This document shows, piece by piece, positions 12,290-32,223 of a DNA stretch of 64,000 nucleotides. A model generated the notes under the pieces. The model was not told the DNA's origin, made no database searches, and saw nothing but the letters and a program-made list of their open reading frames with translations. Where the stretch lies: contig CALSFV010000243.1 in assembly GCA_943737045.1 (NCBI GenBank), positions 451,001-515,000 on the forward strand, given 5' to 3'. Every line of letters starts with the position of its first letter. The stretch's first letter is position 1. The DNA is from Parapristionchus giblindavisi (taxonomy: Eukaryota > Nematoda > Chromadorea > Rhabditida > Diplogasteridae). The position numbers and the translations under genes are program-made.

Positions 12290-12690
12290 ATTGATCATTG
12301 CAGGATCGTTGTCGGTGATTCCACGTAAATCGATAATCAAGATTTATTCGCCATTACCTTTCATTTGTGTGTTCGCTATTAGATTATAGCTCAATGACAA
12401 TTACCAGATTAATTTACAACAGTGGATACTGTAGTTGTTGACTGTAGTTTTTTGTTGTTTATCTTTTTCCATACTGTTATCTGTGTCTACTGTTAACTTA
12501 GCCTAATAACCACTGTCATTATTACTGGAATGCATCCTTCTAGGATAGTGATTATGATCATCCCCCACACATTATGTGCATTTTTAAATTTAAACCGAAT
12601 TTAGAGAAATCTCGCTTAATTTATGTTCCAAACGCTGTTAATATTCTATTTCTTGCACCATCCCAACCTCTGTAGAAGACACCCGTGCAG
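12290..12690 (+). pseudogene. Decayed copy of the 3' end of the CHK2-like gene
   Basis: TTGCAG at 12298-12303 is followed by GATCGTTGTCGGTGA (DRCR, stop). This parallels TTGCAG followed by ERRR and a stop at 5258-5272. Downstream blocks also match in order: the GGATA-TGATTATGATCAT region and the AAACCGAATTTAGAGA region. No kinase exons lie upstream in this copy. The minus strand at 12638-12859 is open for 73 codons (containing EGVAQVVFTARVSSTEVGM), where the other copy is broken. I do not recognise that product. Confidence 0.55.
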
Positions 12691-12699
12691 TAAAAACTA

Positions 12700-15327
12700 C
12701 TTGCGCCACACCCTCATCCTCGTTTTGTTTCACAACACAATCGTTCGCCGACGTTAAGCTGATACTTGCGCTGGTTAGCGGCTCTTGGCAATTTGCCAGC
12801 CAAGCTCCGCCCCTCTCTAGTGTGCGAGTGCGTATGTGCCGTTGCTTTCTCCCTTTCATCCATCTCGCCTCCCGATTACTGGATATTCTCTTTTGGCTAT
12901 TCTCCCCCTCTTCCCCTACTTCCTTTTCTCATTTATTCACCACATCTCGCCATACTATTTACGCGGCTTAAACCTCTTCTTATTCAACCCGTATAACAGT
13001 AATTATTAAGCTTTCCCCGCTTATATACACACTTATTTTTTTCTTGCCCGTAGGCTACAGTTGAAATCGTAACAGTTAGTTATGTGTGATAATGGTATTC
13101 TAATAATAATAATAATAATAATAATTTTATTCGCCATAAACTCCGTGTGTTATTCTGTGGCTGTTGTCAACGGTTTCTTCTTTTCATATGCTATTTCGTT
13201 GTTCTCCGAGACATTAAAAGACATGAAAATGCCGTAGAGATAATTGAAGTTTCGGTCGTTTTATCGTGCAGACTTCAGAGAGCTCAAAAGAGTCTTTGGG
13301 AGGCATTGATCTCTTGACAACGAGAGTAGTATACTCGGTGACTCACGTGTGCTCTGTGAAAAAGTAGGAGAAAGAGGGGAAGGAGAAGAGTGTATGTAAA
13401 ACTTGGAATATGTTCTATTGATTCTCCAATGTTACGTTTGCTAATTTTTTATCCTAACTATCGCTCTCACAATCCCCTGTTCTCTTTCTCATGCGGCTCC
13501 TATAGCAGTACGTGTTCACTGGACCATGTCTTATCATCTCTTTTTTTTCACTTAGACTCGAAATCAATGCTTTTTCTTGTGGGCCTTTGGGGATTACGAA
13601 TCGTGATTTGCGGATTAGTAACGAAGCGTGACCAATTTGAATATAATCTAATAATAATAATAATATTTTATTCATTTAATTGAAGGCATCGGCGATGTTA
13701 TCAGGAAGGCTTAGGGTCTGAAGACCAGACAGACGGGAGAGTACCGAAATAGAAGAAATAGTTTCCGCGTAGTGTTTAGTCTGCTCTAAGTAGTTTCTGT
13801 CTGCTGCATCAACATGTTTATCGCTGCTGTCGAAAGAGCATTCGAGATGATAGAGCCATCATAATGCACTGTCGTTTGGCATTCAAAATCTGAGAATGGC
13901 ATTCTGTATGTTCTGACATTAAAAGTAATGGGAATACTGTGCTGTAAAATTCAAGGACGGTCATGGGGACTGGAGTGCACAAGCAAAGCCACTGGTCCAT
14001 TTGAGAACTAGAGAGTGAAATGAAATCAATACTGTAATGCCAATTTTGTCGGCGTCATCACAAAAGTGCTGATGGAAACGCTGAATTAATGTCATACACG
14101 TGTATGTTTGTGCATTAGCCAGTATGTGGGAGCAAATGTAAAGGAGTTGTATCTCTCTCCTTTCATCCCTCGCTCTCTCTCCTATCCCAGTCGCTAATGC
14201 GACATTTTCTGCCTCCTCTTTCTTTCTCTCGCTCATTTCTATTCCCTCCAAGTCTACAACATCTCTTGCCTAGCCTTCGCCTCACACAGTTGTGTTGGGC
14301 CTTGCTGGCTAGCTATGCATATAGAGTAGAGAGTAGGGTAGCAGCGGCTCTGTGGGGGTGTATCGCACGAGGCATCTATGGCTATTCTCGGAAATGAGGC
14401 AATTAGATGTTTCTTCGGGCGTTTCTTCGTAGAGCGGAAGTCGATTTAGCGGGCGTCCCTTTTTTTGCAATATCTACTACGACCATGCGTGGGCTGCAAT
14501 TAGTATGGCACACTCGAAAAGAGACTTTACACACAAATCTTAATAAAGAAATTCGTCATAAAGATGCAATTATGGATGTATGTGGATTTCCTGTGGCGAA
14601 AGTGGATCGGAAAAGCGCAAAAAGACTTGCTCTTGTTAGCGTTGGTTTTTGTAGCCTCGTGATAGTTTTTGACTATTATGACATTGGTGAGCTGCGTTAC
14701 TAACAACAACATTACTATTGCAGGGGGCGGGAATCGTAATTTTTAAAGGCCTCGTAGAATATTTATTCATTCCAAGGTAGCTTGGATGCAGATGCTTAAC
14801 CTGGAACTTGCGTTTGATTCTTTGTTCTATGTCTGATGATTAAGCATAGGAATGCATGTTTATTTGCTCACTGAGATTATTACTTCAAAACTGGCGTATA
14901 TGTGGTGCGTAAAGTTTCCCCAGCAGGCGCTTGTTCCGCAAATGCCCACACTTGCCACGCCCCCTTTAAGCCCCGCCCCTTTTTCCAGGGAGAGGCCCTG
15001 GGAGTGGGGGACGCCCCAGCCGGCTCCTGCTCGGCGACTTCTCCAAGGAGATGGAGAAGTCCGGGGCAGGGAAGGGACTCCATCGCGAAGTCCCTTCCCC
15101 AAGCCAAAATTCTCTCGAAGGAGAGAGGCACAACTGATGAATCAGAGGCGAAGAATGAGGAGGAAGAGGGCTATTTATAGGGGGCCGTACAAACTACAAT
15201 CCTGGCATGCGCACTCTCTAGGTGGGGCACACTCTCTCGCTCACTCTCGCTCTCTAGCTCTCTCCTCTCTAATATCCTCTGCGTGTCTGATCCGATTCTG
15301 ACTGTCTGTGGTCTAACTTGAACATGA
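12700..15327. other. Gene-poor stretch with pyrimidine-rich and palindromic blocks
   Basis: No spliced gene could be assembled. Contents: a (TAA)n microsatellite at 13103-13125, another at 13652-13670, CTCTCTC tracts, and a GC-rich block at 14940-15115. That block holds short palindromes, such as GACTTCTCC...GGAGAAGTC near 15037 and GGAAGGGACT...AGTCCCTTCC near 15070. An open frame at 14407-14703 (98 codons) has no recognisable domain and no splice support. Confidence 0.5.
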
Positions 15328-15859
15328 TATAATTGCAATTGTTGTATGAATTAATTTATTAAGAGTAGTGCAAGGATGAGCTAATCGGTGATGAATAAAG
15401 AATCGGCTAATTGGTATGGAATAAAAAATGAACTCATCGGTAATAAGTGAAGAACAAAGTAATCGGTAATGAATGAAGGAGGGCTAATCAGTAGTTAATG
15501 AATAGAATAGGCAAATCGGTAACGACTAAAAAGAATAGGCAAATCGGTAAATGACTAAAAAATAAGCAAATTTATTGCGTTTATTGCGGATTTTTCCTTC
15601 ATTAATTACATTACGGATTAGCCTATTCTTTTCATTAACTACCGATTAGCCTATTATTTTCAGTCATTACCGATTTGCCTATTCTATTCATTATGATTAG
15701 CCTATTCCCTCATTCATTACCGATTACTTTGTTCTTCACTTATTACCGATGAGTTCATTTTTCATTCCATACCAATTAGCCGATTCTTTATTCATCACCG
15801 ATTAGCTCATCCTTGCACTACTCTTAATAAATTAATTCATACAACCATTGCAGTTATAG
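15328..15859. repeat. Near-palindromic foldback, about 532 bp
   Basis: The left arm (TGTATGAATTAATTTATTAAG onward) is mirrored by the right arm ending CTTAATAAATTAATTCATAC. Each arm of about 250 bp is made of diverged ~30-bp units around CTAATCGGTAATGAATGAA. The centre lies near 15594. There is no coding potential. It is a foldback element or MITE. Confidence 0.85.
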
Positions 15860-16335
15860 CATGTTCTTAGGTCACCATTAGTTAATCAAGAGTGCGAGAA
15901 AGCGTTGAGATATGAGAGTGTGCGCAGTGCATAGTGAGAGAGGGCGAGAGAGAATTGAGATATGAGAGAGTACAGAGTGCTAGGATGGAGGGGGCGGGGC
16001 GTGGGCGTTTGCGGAACAAGCGCCCCCCAGCACATGGAACGTGGTCATTGAAAACATGGCCAAATGCCAAAATATTAAGGTATTGTGCACTAAGGTGTAG
16101 TTTAAACGTGCGCGCTCTCTCACTTCTCCCTACTCTCTCTCCATAGGTGTGCACGAAAACCTTTTGCTTACTTTTATTTTCGAATTGTTTGTATTTTCAA
16201 TTAGTAGATCATGAAAGAAAATAAGAGCTCAACTTTGCACCCGCTTGTTTCCAGTTTCGCTCGTTTATCGTATATCGAACCAATCTTTTTTGATGGTCAG
16301 TATTTTATTTGTCTGCTACAATTAAATTCTTTCAG

Positions 16336-16353
16336 ATAGTCCGCACTCCTGCC
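16336..16353 (+). promoter_or_regulatory. Probable spliced-leader acceptor and short 5' UTR of mek-2
   Basis: AAATTCTTTCAG ends at 16335, just 18 nt before the mek-2 start codon. No upstream coding exon in phase was seen. In nematodes this arrangement usually marks spliced-leader addition. This is inference from the sequence and the clade. Confidence 0.55.
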
Positions 16354-23723
<7,370 letters not shown>

Positions 23724-25515
23724 TCGGCCAACCCATTTCCCGCCATTTACCGTATTTTGATAGGGCGCGAAATTTAAATTTAAATATTGTTTATCTACGC
23801 TACCTGGGATACGTTGCTTTACGCTGCACACACTTTGGTTCGCTCCCCGCCCTCTCCGCGTTTCCTCGCCCAAATCCCGGTGTCTTCTTCCGGATATCTT
23901 TATCAAACGTCCCCCGCTTGCCCTGCACTCGACTCACCACATAACTACACCACCATTGTCTGATTACGGTAGCCGCACCACAAATCGTCCCATCGATTCA
24001 ACGCCCCAACACTTTTGAGACATGTCATATAGATGCTAGAAGATGTTCTCTTTTTGAAAATTCTTTTAGATACTATTTTTTATTATAATATTAAATTCTT
24101 TTATCAAGATTCTCTAGATTTTCGTGATAGCAACAATAAATCGAAGAGTTAAATCGATAGTCTCACCCTTTAACTTTCTCTTGACACTCAATCTCTTTAA
24201 TATTGATTTTTGATCTTTACTGCTGTTTTAGTGTAGGCTATAGGATTATTGTACTCGTTTTGGCACGGTGATCTGATTGTGCGATTGGGAAACGTCGCCT
24301 CACTCTTTTTTGTTGGATATCCATATTGTGTGCGAAAAGACGACGTTTCCTAAAACACCGATCAAACCACTGTGCCTATTCACCCTGTCTCATCTTAACA
24401 CCACATTATCGATTAGTCTTATTGTATTTCCCCTCTATGAGGTAACCATGTACCCACCGTATTTGTGACCGACACCACCATCCAACACCAATAATAACTG
24501 TACAACGCTACTTTCGCTACTTTGCTCTTACTTTTGGCTATCTTGTGTTGCTCGTCCCTATGCCCCCCCCCCCCCCCCCCGGTCCCTCCTCACAAATTTT
24601 TCTCCCATTTTGCTGGTAATATTATACTAATTAGTGCGCGAAAAGTAACTTACTTTGTATCTACTTTTTCTCTATATGCTCATGAATTTGCGAAACAGTA
24701 ACTAAAAGTAAATTATTATTAAGTTACTTTTCACGCGCTACTTGCTACAATATTACCCTGAGCCCCTTATCCACTCGCACCACAACGAAACCGTACTCAA
24801 TCTAGTCTAATCATCAATACTATTTTTGTTAATATTATTATTGTAAAAAAAAACAACAACAACATGTTCGGGATTACAGTAGACGATAGTGTTTATGATG
24901 TGGTGTACTTTTTGTTCGTCTTTAAAGAAAAAACAGATGTCTATTATTGATTGATTTATCGATTTATTGATTGCTTGTTTGTGATGTAATAGTGTAATGT
25001 CAAAGCAAGGTAAAGTATACTTATGAAAGATGGCGTTTATCGATTGATGCATTGGATTATTGATTGATTGATTAAGCACTATGCAGTTTACGAGAGATCT
25101 GCCGTACCGAGATATCTGTGATTGGTGATCTTTGAACTTTGATCTTTGATCTCTTCTGGCTTGATATCAGTCTTGCTTGCTCAGAATCGTCTCTATCTTC
25201 TCGGCTTCTGGAATGGTTTAGTCTACACTTTGAATAGTGGCATATCTTTAATTAGACCCCTGCAGCGTTTCGTGAGTGGCCATGGTGTGTCAGAGAAAGA
25301 GGTAGAGCGAAAAAAGAGACGGTGCAATACCGTCATTTTACGCTGTATTATTGTAACCTAGCATGTGAGACCGACAGCTCACTACGCGAACCCCTACTAT
25401 TATTGAAAGGCATTTACTCTGTCATGCTTTTCATTAAAGCTTAATGAGATATTTTCATGTACGCATAAGAAGCGAGTAGGTTACGGTATTTGGGATACTG
25501 TACTTTATAGTCGGA
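23724..25515. other. 3' flank of mek-2 and intergenic repeats
   Basis: AATAAA occurs near 24133, a plausible polyadenylation signal. A run of about 18 C lies at 24565-24582. About 24615-24760 is an imperfect inverted repeat with GGTAATATTATACTAATTAG and TTGCTACAATATTACC arms, related to the MITE at 28432-28612. Spacer holds TTGATTGA and TTTGATC runs. No gene is supported. Confidence 0.5.
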
Positions 25516-25720
25516 TTACTGTAAATGAGCACCTTCACTCTCGTCCTTTTCTTGCTTAGCGTACATCCAGATACTCATCGCCAGCACTAGTATGGCCACA
25601 ATCGGTATGAAGAAATACACGGCTGTAATGGGCAGTTTTCATTTCCACGAAAAGGGGTGGAGCCTAGGTTTTCGTCACGCGGAAACGCTCACCTTCGACG
25701 ACGTCGTACAGCCGGTCCAT
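25516..25720 (-). CDS. Two-exon gene for a 44-residue single-pass membrane micropeptide
   Basis: Exon 1 (25720-25693) starts with ATG and gives MDRLYDVVE plus one base, then donor GTGAGC. Exon 2 (25622-25516) follows acceptor ATTACAG, continues in phase and ends TAA. The C-terminal part holds a hydrophobic helix, VYFFIPIVAILVLAMSIWMY, followed by a charged tail AKQEKDESEGAHLQ. The predicted topology is a short N-terminus, one TM helix and a Lys/Glu-rich cytosolic tail. The 70-nt intron and the exact phase match make chance unlikely. CT-rich sequence at 25750-26150 lies upstream on the coding strand and could be its promoter. I do not recognise the family. Small TM regulators such as sarcolamban or SMIM proteins are analogies of size only. 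Confidence 0.65.
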
Positions 25721-25749
25721 TTGTTGTTGTCGTTGTATAGAGCTCGGGA

Positions 25750-26420
25750 AGGGACCTCTGCCTGCCCGCCCAAGTCTATTTCCTCAAGGCCTCCTCTATA
25801 GAAGAAAACGATGTCGACTTGAGGGGGTCTCTAGCGCGCGCTTTTGCGCTCTCTCGTTTTAGCGTGCTATCTCGTCGTGTCTTTCTGTCTGTGCTCTCTC
25901 GTGTTGGCGTGTTATCTCGTAACCTCTGTGTCTCCGCCCTCTCACTCTGTTGTGGTGTCTCCCGAGTCTCTCGCGTCTGTTCACTCTCTCACTTCCCCGC
26001 ACTCTATCGCACACTACTTCGTAGGCCCGTCGAATAGGCCAGCTGAAGCGTGCGCTTAGGCCTCGGCGAAGTTCCAACGCTGCACTCTCTCAATTTCACA
26101 CGCTCTCTCGCCTTGCCTCTCTTTCTCTGGCGCTCTCTTCATTTTCACTGTTCTCTAGCTACTTTGTGTGTGTATTTCACTAGTCAATGCGAAATCGAAA
26201 CGAAATCGACCTCACCCTCGTTTGTCTGTCATGTGCATACTAGCTTTTTGACCCACGATTTCCATGTCTGTTTATTGATCTTCTGTTCTTTGGTCTTTGA
26301 TCTTTGCTCTCTTAGTTTCGTTCAACTTGAGGATATACGTTGTGTTCTTTCGGGCGAAGATTTGCTTTCGTGTAGTTTGATCTTTGATCTTTATATGTCG
26401 ATAAACGCGTGTATAGTGTG
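25750..26420. other. CTCTC-rich block upstream of the micropeptide gene
   Basis: Repeated CTCTCTCG, GCGTGYTATCTCGT and related units, that is, GAGAG on the micropeptide's coding strand. Similar CTCTCTCACTT blocks occur at 16110-16142, 31815-31870 and 40895-40940. No exon was found. Confidence 0.4.
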
Positions 26421-28171
26421 AATCAGTCGCTAATCGTTAGTGACAAGTGTAGACAAGAGGATTAGGGCAAAATCTGCTCTGATTGCTGGGCACTCCATGT
26501 TGAGGCGTTGTGTTGTGAGTAAAACACACGGCGTTAAGCCATGAAATATTCGATTCTCTTCACGCGTAACTCTAATTGGTTCATTCATCCAACTGTTTTT
26601 TTATAACTGCGTTGTGTCTTTGAATACTTGTCTTTCGGCGCACTCAAAAAATCTTTATTTTTCGCTTAAATTGAAATTTTGTAACCCATCAAGTGACTTG
26701 AAAATAAGCCATATATAGGCCTTCTTGGGTATTAATTAATCGAATTATTGTTATGAGCGACTACGTATACTTATAAGTGTAGTTGTGGTAATTTGTGACG
26801 TCACTTCATCGAGACAATACGTTTCGTCATGAATACTGTCTCCGATTCGTTTGTTGAGAACTCACAGTCAACAATAGTGTCTTGAGAGCAAAGCTCACGC
26901 TTTGTATGCATGGCTCGTACTGCTTTGCGCTAGAGATCTGTTTGCTCACCATTAAATTTTACTGTTTTGGTGTTGGCGTGTTCGCTGTTATTCCGTGTGG
27001 ACCTAGTGTTTACCGATCATGTTGGCGATTACTCTAGAATAACTCTACAATAATAGCTATATTACTCTAACAAATATTCTACGGTAGTCGATATGATGAA
27101 CTATTCTTCTGTACGATATACGTTCTTTGTTGATGCTGACCATCATTGCTTTAGGATGATCTTTGATCTCTCAAAGTTGATAGCTTGTGATCGTTGACCC
27201 CATGCTTATCTGTTCTAATCATTATCATTGCTGATAGCTGAAGCTATGAATCATTTAATTGTCATCGCCTATCTGTGCTTTTGTTTTGATTTCTCGCTTG
27301 AACCTCGCATTTCGGGAACAGCTGTAGAGTAAATGATGCACGTATTATCGTTATTTGTGCTGTTTTCACCTAATTTTCCACCTTTCCGCCTAGCCATGCA
27401 CACAACCTTTCTCCAGCCCGCTTATATGCGATACCATTCTCTAGATACGTTGCTGATTTTATGGTATTTCATTTGTTGACCCGCTGTTTTCATGTTTTTG
27501 TTCTTTCATATTCTTATCCCGAATAGCTTTACATTCAATCCATCGAACATTACTTCCCAAACATTCTATTGTGATATATTTGTTGTATGGCCAATCCACA
27601 ATATTCTGGTGTAGTCCATTGTTCTTTGAAAGCCAGACAAGCGAGAGAGCATCAATTTTGAGAGAGTACATATGTTGAGCGGTGGTTCTGGATTCCAAAA
27701 TGGAATGAACACTGCGAATCTGCTGCACTGAATAACTTGCTCGATCTCATGACACTAGATCTCTAGATATGATCTTTGATCTCGCAGAGTAGAACGGCGA
27801 CATTGGACTATTCTTCTCTATCTGCCTATCGGTATTACTGTTGACCATCATTGCCGTAGAATGATCTTTGATCTCTCACAGTTGATAGCTTGTTATCTTT
27901 GACCCCATGGGGTGCATGCTTGTCTGTTCTAATCGTTATCATTACTGATATGCTGAAGCTATGAATCGTTTAATAGTCATCGCCTATCTGTGCTTTTGTT
28001 TTCATTTTTCGCTTGAACCTCGCATTTCGGGAACAGCTGTAGAGTAAATGCACGTATTATCGTTATTTGTGATGTTTTCTCCTAATTTCCCACCTACCCG
28101 CCTAGCCATGCAGACAGCCTTTCCCCAGCGTGCCCACCTATGTGCGATACCATGCTCTAGATACGAATTCA

Positions 28172-28312
28172 GGCACTACTTCAGAATAGGGTACCAGTCC
28201 AAAATAATAGTATAATTGCCTAAGATAAACGTCCTTTCCTTTGTATTAATTTCATTTTTCATGTCCTTTTGGACTTGCCCGGTGTTCTGGTACCCTATTC
28301 TGAAGTAGTGCC
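28172..28312. mobile_element. 141-bp MITE inserted in one array unit
   Basis: Perfect terminal inverted repeats of 26 bp start GGCACTACTTCAGAATAGGG and end CCCTATTCTGAAGTAGTGCC. ATTCA flanks it on both sides. The sister unit at 29150-29165 lacks it, which provides an empty site. Confidence 0.9.
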
Positions 28313-28431
28313 CAAATTCATTACTGTGAGCATTGCTGGTGTTGTGGCATTACATTTGTTAAACCCGCTGTTTTCATGTTTTTGATTTGTCATATCCATC
28401 TCTCGAATAGCATTATATTCAATTGATTGTA

Positions 28432-28612
28432 CTCCGGTTTTGTAGGGTAATATTATAGTAAGTAGAGCGCAAAAGTAACTTACTTTATACTTACTTTTTT
28501 GTTACTGTTTTGCTATTTCATAAGAATATAATGAAAAAGTAAGTAAAAAGTAAGTATAAAGAAATTTACTTTTTCACGCTACTTACTATAATATTACCCT
28601 GCAAAACCGGAG
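28432..28612. mobile_element. 181-bp MITE with TA duplication in the same array unit
   Basis: The ends CTCCGGTTTTG and CAAAACCGGAG are flanked by TA. Arms continue through GGGTAATATTATAGTAAGTAG and its inverse. The sister unit near 29268-29276 is empty. Confidence 0.9.
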
Positions 28613-30711
28613 TAGTTTCGACGTCTATATTGCGATATTACCGCGTGTCAATTTTGAGAGAGTATGGTGAGCGGTCGTTCTAGATTCCAAAATGGAATGA
28701 ATACTGTGAATCTGCTGCAGTGAATGACTTGCTCGATCTCACGCATTGGATTTCTAGATATGATCTTTGATCTCGCATTGTAGAATGGTGACATTGGACT
28801 GTTCTTCTCTTCATCTATCGGTATTGCTATTGCCCATCATTGCTGCACGATGATCTTTGATCTCTCATAGTGGAAACCTTGTTATCTTACAATCAGACCC
28901 CATGTTTGTCTGTTCTAATCGTTAGCATTACTGATAAGCTGAAGCTATCAATCATTTAATAGTCATCGCCTATCCGTGCTTTTGTTTTTATTTCTCGCTT
29001 GAGCCTCGCATTTCTGGAACAGCTGTAGAGTAAATGCACGTATTATCGTTATTTGTGATGTTTTCTCCTAATTTCCCACCTTTTCGCCTAGCCATGCACA
29101 CAGCCTTTCCTCCAACGTGCCCACCTATGTGCGATACCATACTCTAGATACGAATGCATTACTGTGAGCGTTGCTGGTGTTGTGGCATTACATTTGTTTT
29201 AAAAACCCGCTGTTTTCATGTTTTTGATTTGTCATATCCATCTCTCGAATAGCATTATATTCAATTGATTCTAGCTTCGACGTCTATATTGCGATATTAC
29301 CCTGTGTCATTTTTGAGAGAGTACATATGGTGAGCGGTCGTTCTGGATTCCAAAATGGAATGAACACTGCGAATCTGCTGCACTGAATGAGTTGATCGAT
29401 CTCATGATATTAGATATTTAGATATGATCTTTGATCTCGCAGAGTAAAACGGTGAGATTGTACTATTCTTCTCTATCACTCTATTGGTATTGCTGTTGGC
29501 CATCATTGCTGTAGGATGATCTTTGATCTCTCACAGTTGATAGCGTGTTATCTTTTACCCCCAATCATGCTTGTCTGTTCTAATCGTTATCTTTGATGAT
29601 AAGCTGGAGCTATGAATCATTTAATAGTCATCGCCTATCTGTGCTTTTGTTTTTATTTCTCGATTGGGGCTAGCATTTCGAGAACATGTATAAAATAAAT
29701 GTTATTTGTGATATAGTTATTGTTTTCTCCTAAATTCCCATCTTACCGGAACCACAGATGACCAATTATCATACACTTGATGCGAACAGTAACATCAGAT
29801 TTCACATTGCTTGCATCATGGTTTAGTTTATAAAATATAAGGGTACATGTGTCGTCGGTAGTTGTCCGCAAAAAGTGTTTTTGATATTTTTTACGAAAAA
29901 AAAACCCTTGTTTACTTGGTTGTTTCGTTTGTGTTGAGTTTTACCCTATGTATAGTATTGCAGCAATACCATGGTCTAGATACGAATGCATTACTGTGAG
30001 CGTTGCTGGTGTCATTGCTTTCACTTGTTGAACCCGCTGTTTTCGTGTTTTTGTTTTGTCATATTCTTAGCTCGAATAGCTTTACCTTCAATACCTCGAA
30101 CATTTCTTCCCAAACATTCTATTGTGATATCGCCCCGTGTTGTATGACCAATCTACAATATTCTGGTGTAAGTCAGTTCTCTTTGAACGGTACGTAGACA
30201 TGCGAGAGAGCATCAATTTTGAGAGAGTATATATGTTGAGCGGTCGTTCTGGATTCCAAAATGGAATGAACACTGTGAATCTGCTGCAGTGACTTGCTCG
30301 ATCTCATGACATTAGATCTCTAGATATGATCTTTGATCTCGCATAGTAGAACGGTGACATTGCGCTGTTCTTCTCTCTGTCTCTCGGTATTCCTGTTGAC
30401 CATCATTGCTGTAGGATGATCTTTGATCTCTCACAGTTGATTGCTTGTGATCTTTGACCCCATGCTTATCTGTTCTAATCGTTATCTTTGGTGATTCGGA
30501 CAAACGATTACTCATTTTGTTTCCATAGCCAGACAAGCGAAAGACGATTGCATTTGAGAGAGTTTCTATGTTGAGCGGTCGTTTTGGCTTTCACAGTCTA
30601 TAGAACATTGTGCATCGCTCGACTGCTTTTATTTTTTTAAATTATTTCACCCCTTAGGGCTAACATTTCGGGAACAGTGATGATTCTATTCGACATTTTT
30701 TCACTGTTCGT

Positions 30712-30855
30712 CATAGGTCGAAAAGTACATTGCAAACTACGAAGCCTGACCTCATTTTCACTTTTTTTTGTGAAAACACAAGCGCATTTTGTGATTTTTT
30801 TTTGTGAAAATCAGACCGCATTTTGCAAATCTGTAACCTAGCTATTCGACCTATG
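30712..30855. mobile_element. MITE family A copy
   Basis: CATAGGTCGAAAAGTA at the left and CTAGCTATTCGACCTATG at the right, with an AT-rich diverged interior. Confidence 0.8.
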
Positions 30856-31511
30856 CTGTTTGTATGTTTTTCTGTTTCTATGACTTTGTTTTTTCTTGTC
30901 TCCCACTACAAACCACATATTATCCGGTGTGATGTGCGTATCACATCAGTCTGTTTCTCTTCCGCTTATTACCATAATACTGTAAGACTAACCAGCGAGT
31001 TTTTTTTTGTTTTTATTGGTAGCCATCCGTAAAATTGGACAACACACATTTACGGTTTTCAGTGAAATTTTTCTTTTTTTTTGGTTATTCACATGCAATT
31101 TTGTCTCAAAATCACGTCGGGGATATTTATTCACAGACCACTCTGACCTATCATAAGTTTTGCCCGCTGCGTTCTTGTTTTACGTATTGCATATTCACCT
31201 TATTATCTCTGAAAGAATTAATGGCATTGAGTGATCTTATTCTATATAACAAATTTCATGGCATTGTTTGGCTGTACCAAGTCAGGTAGCCATGCTCATC
31301 CATAAATTTTCGGTATTGACCGTATAAAATACACTTGTTTATTTGGTACGAGAGTAGCCAACCACTGCCACAGTGAATTTCTATTTTTAAAGAGAGAGCA
31401 CCGGTAAGAGAGTAGGTAGATCAGAGAGAGCGAGGAAGGAAAGGAGGAAAGAGTGGGGAGTTAATCGATAGTTTTTCCTCTGTTTAGCAGCAGTAGCAAT
31501 GCAATTATGCA

Positions 31512-31712
31512 AGTACATTTTATACGGACAATACCCTCGCAGTTTATTTTTATATAGCGGATCAATTCTCGAAATAGGGTGGATTGATTCACAAAATTCG
31601 TTATTTTCGCTTAAAAATCGTCATTTTAAGCTTCATTTCGCATCATGTGGCCTAAAATGGGGGCCTTATATAGTGGGTCAATCCTCGCAGTGCAAGAGTA
31701 TGGCAATGTATG
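31512..31712. repeat. MITE family B copy
   Basis: ACCCTCGCAG, TATATAGTGGGTCAATCC and TATGGCAATGTATG blocks in family order. The left terminus is diverged. Confidence 0.6.
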
Positions 31713-32150
31713 ACTGCGTTATGCTGACGCCTCGCCGAGAAATATTCGCACAGCGTTTCTCCGCCACAGGCGAAAACAGTTGCGGTATGGCACACCATGG
31801 TGTGCTTTAACCGTCTGTGCTCTCTCACTTCTGCGTACTATGTTCGCTCTCCCTCTTGTTCGCTCTACCTTTTTCGGTGATTCGTTACTTCTCTTCACGC
31901 TTCGCCAACATTGTTTTAGTCTTTCAACAATTTTCATGCGGCTATGTATTTGAATGCTGGTCTGAGATCCCTTCGCGGGTGTGGAACAATCGAATTACCG
32001 TTGTGAGTGACGTCGTACGTGTAGTAGGGGTAATTTGTGACGTCACATCGTCGAGACAATACGTTTAGTCATGAATACTGTCTCCGATTCGTTTGTTTTA
32101 GAACTCACAGTCAACAATAGTGTCTTGAGCAAAGCTCACTTTGTTGTATG

Positions 32151-32223
32151 CATAGGTCGAAAAGTATGTTAAAAAGTACCAAGCCTGACCGCATTTTGAA
32201 AACCGATAACCTAGCTATTCATG
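32151..32223. mobile_element. Short MITE family A copy with an empty sister site
   Basis: A 73-bp copy from CATAGGTCGAAAAGTATG to CTAGCTATTC. It interrupts the block shared with 26750-27040, where TTTGTATGCATGGCTCG is continuous near 26900. Flanking TTGTATG is repeated on both sides. Confidence 0.8.

Noticed and set aside
14407..14703. 98-codon plus-strand frame
   Set aside because: No domain, no splice sites in phase and no conserved neighbour copy; not enough to call a gene.
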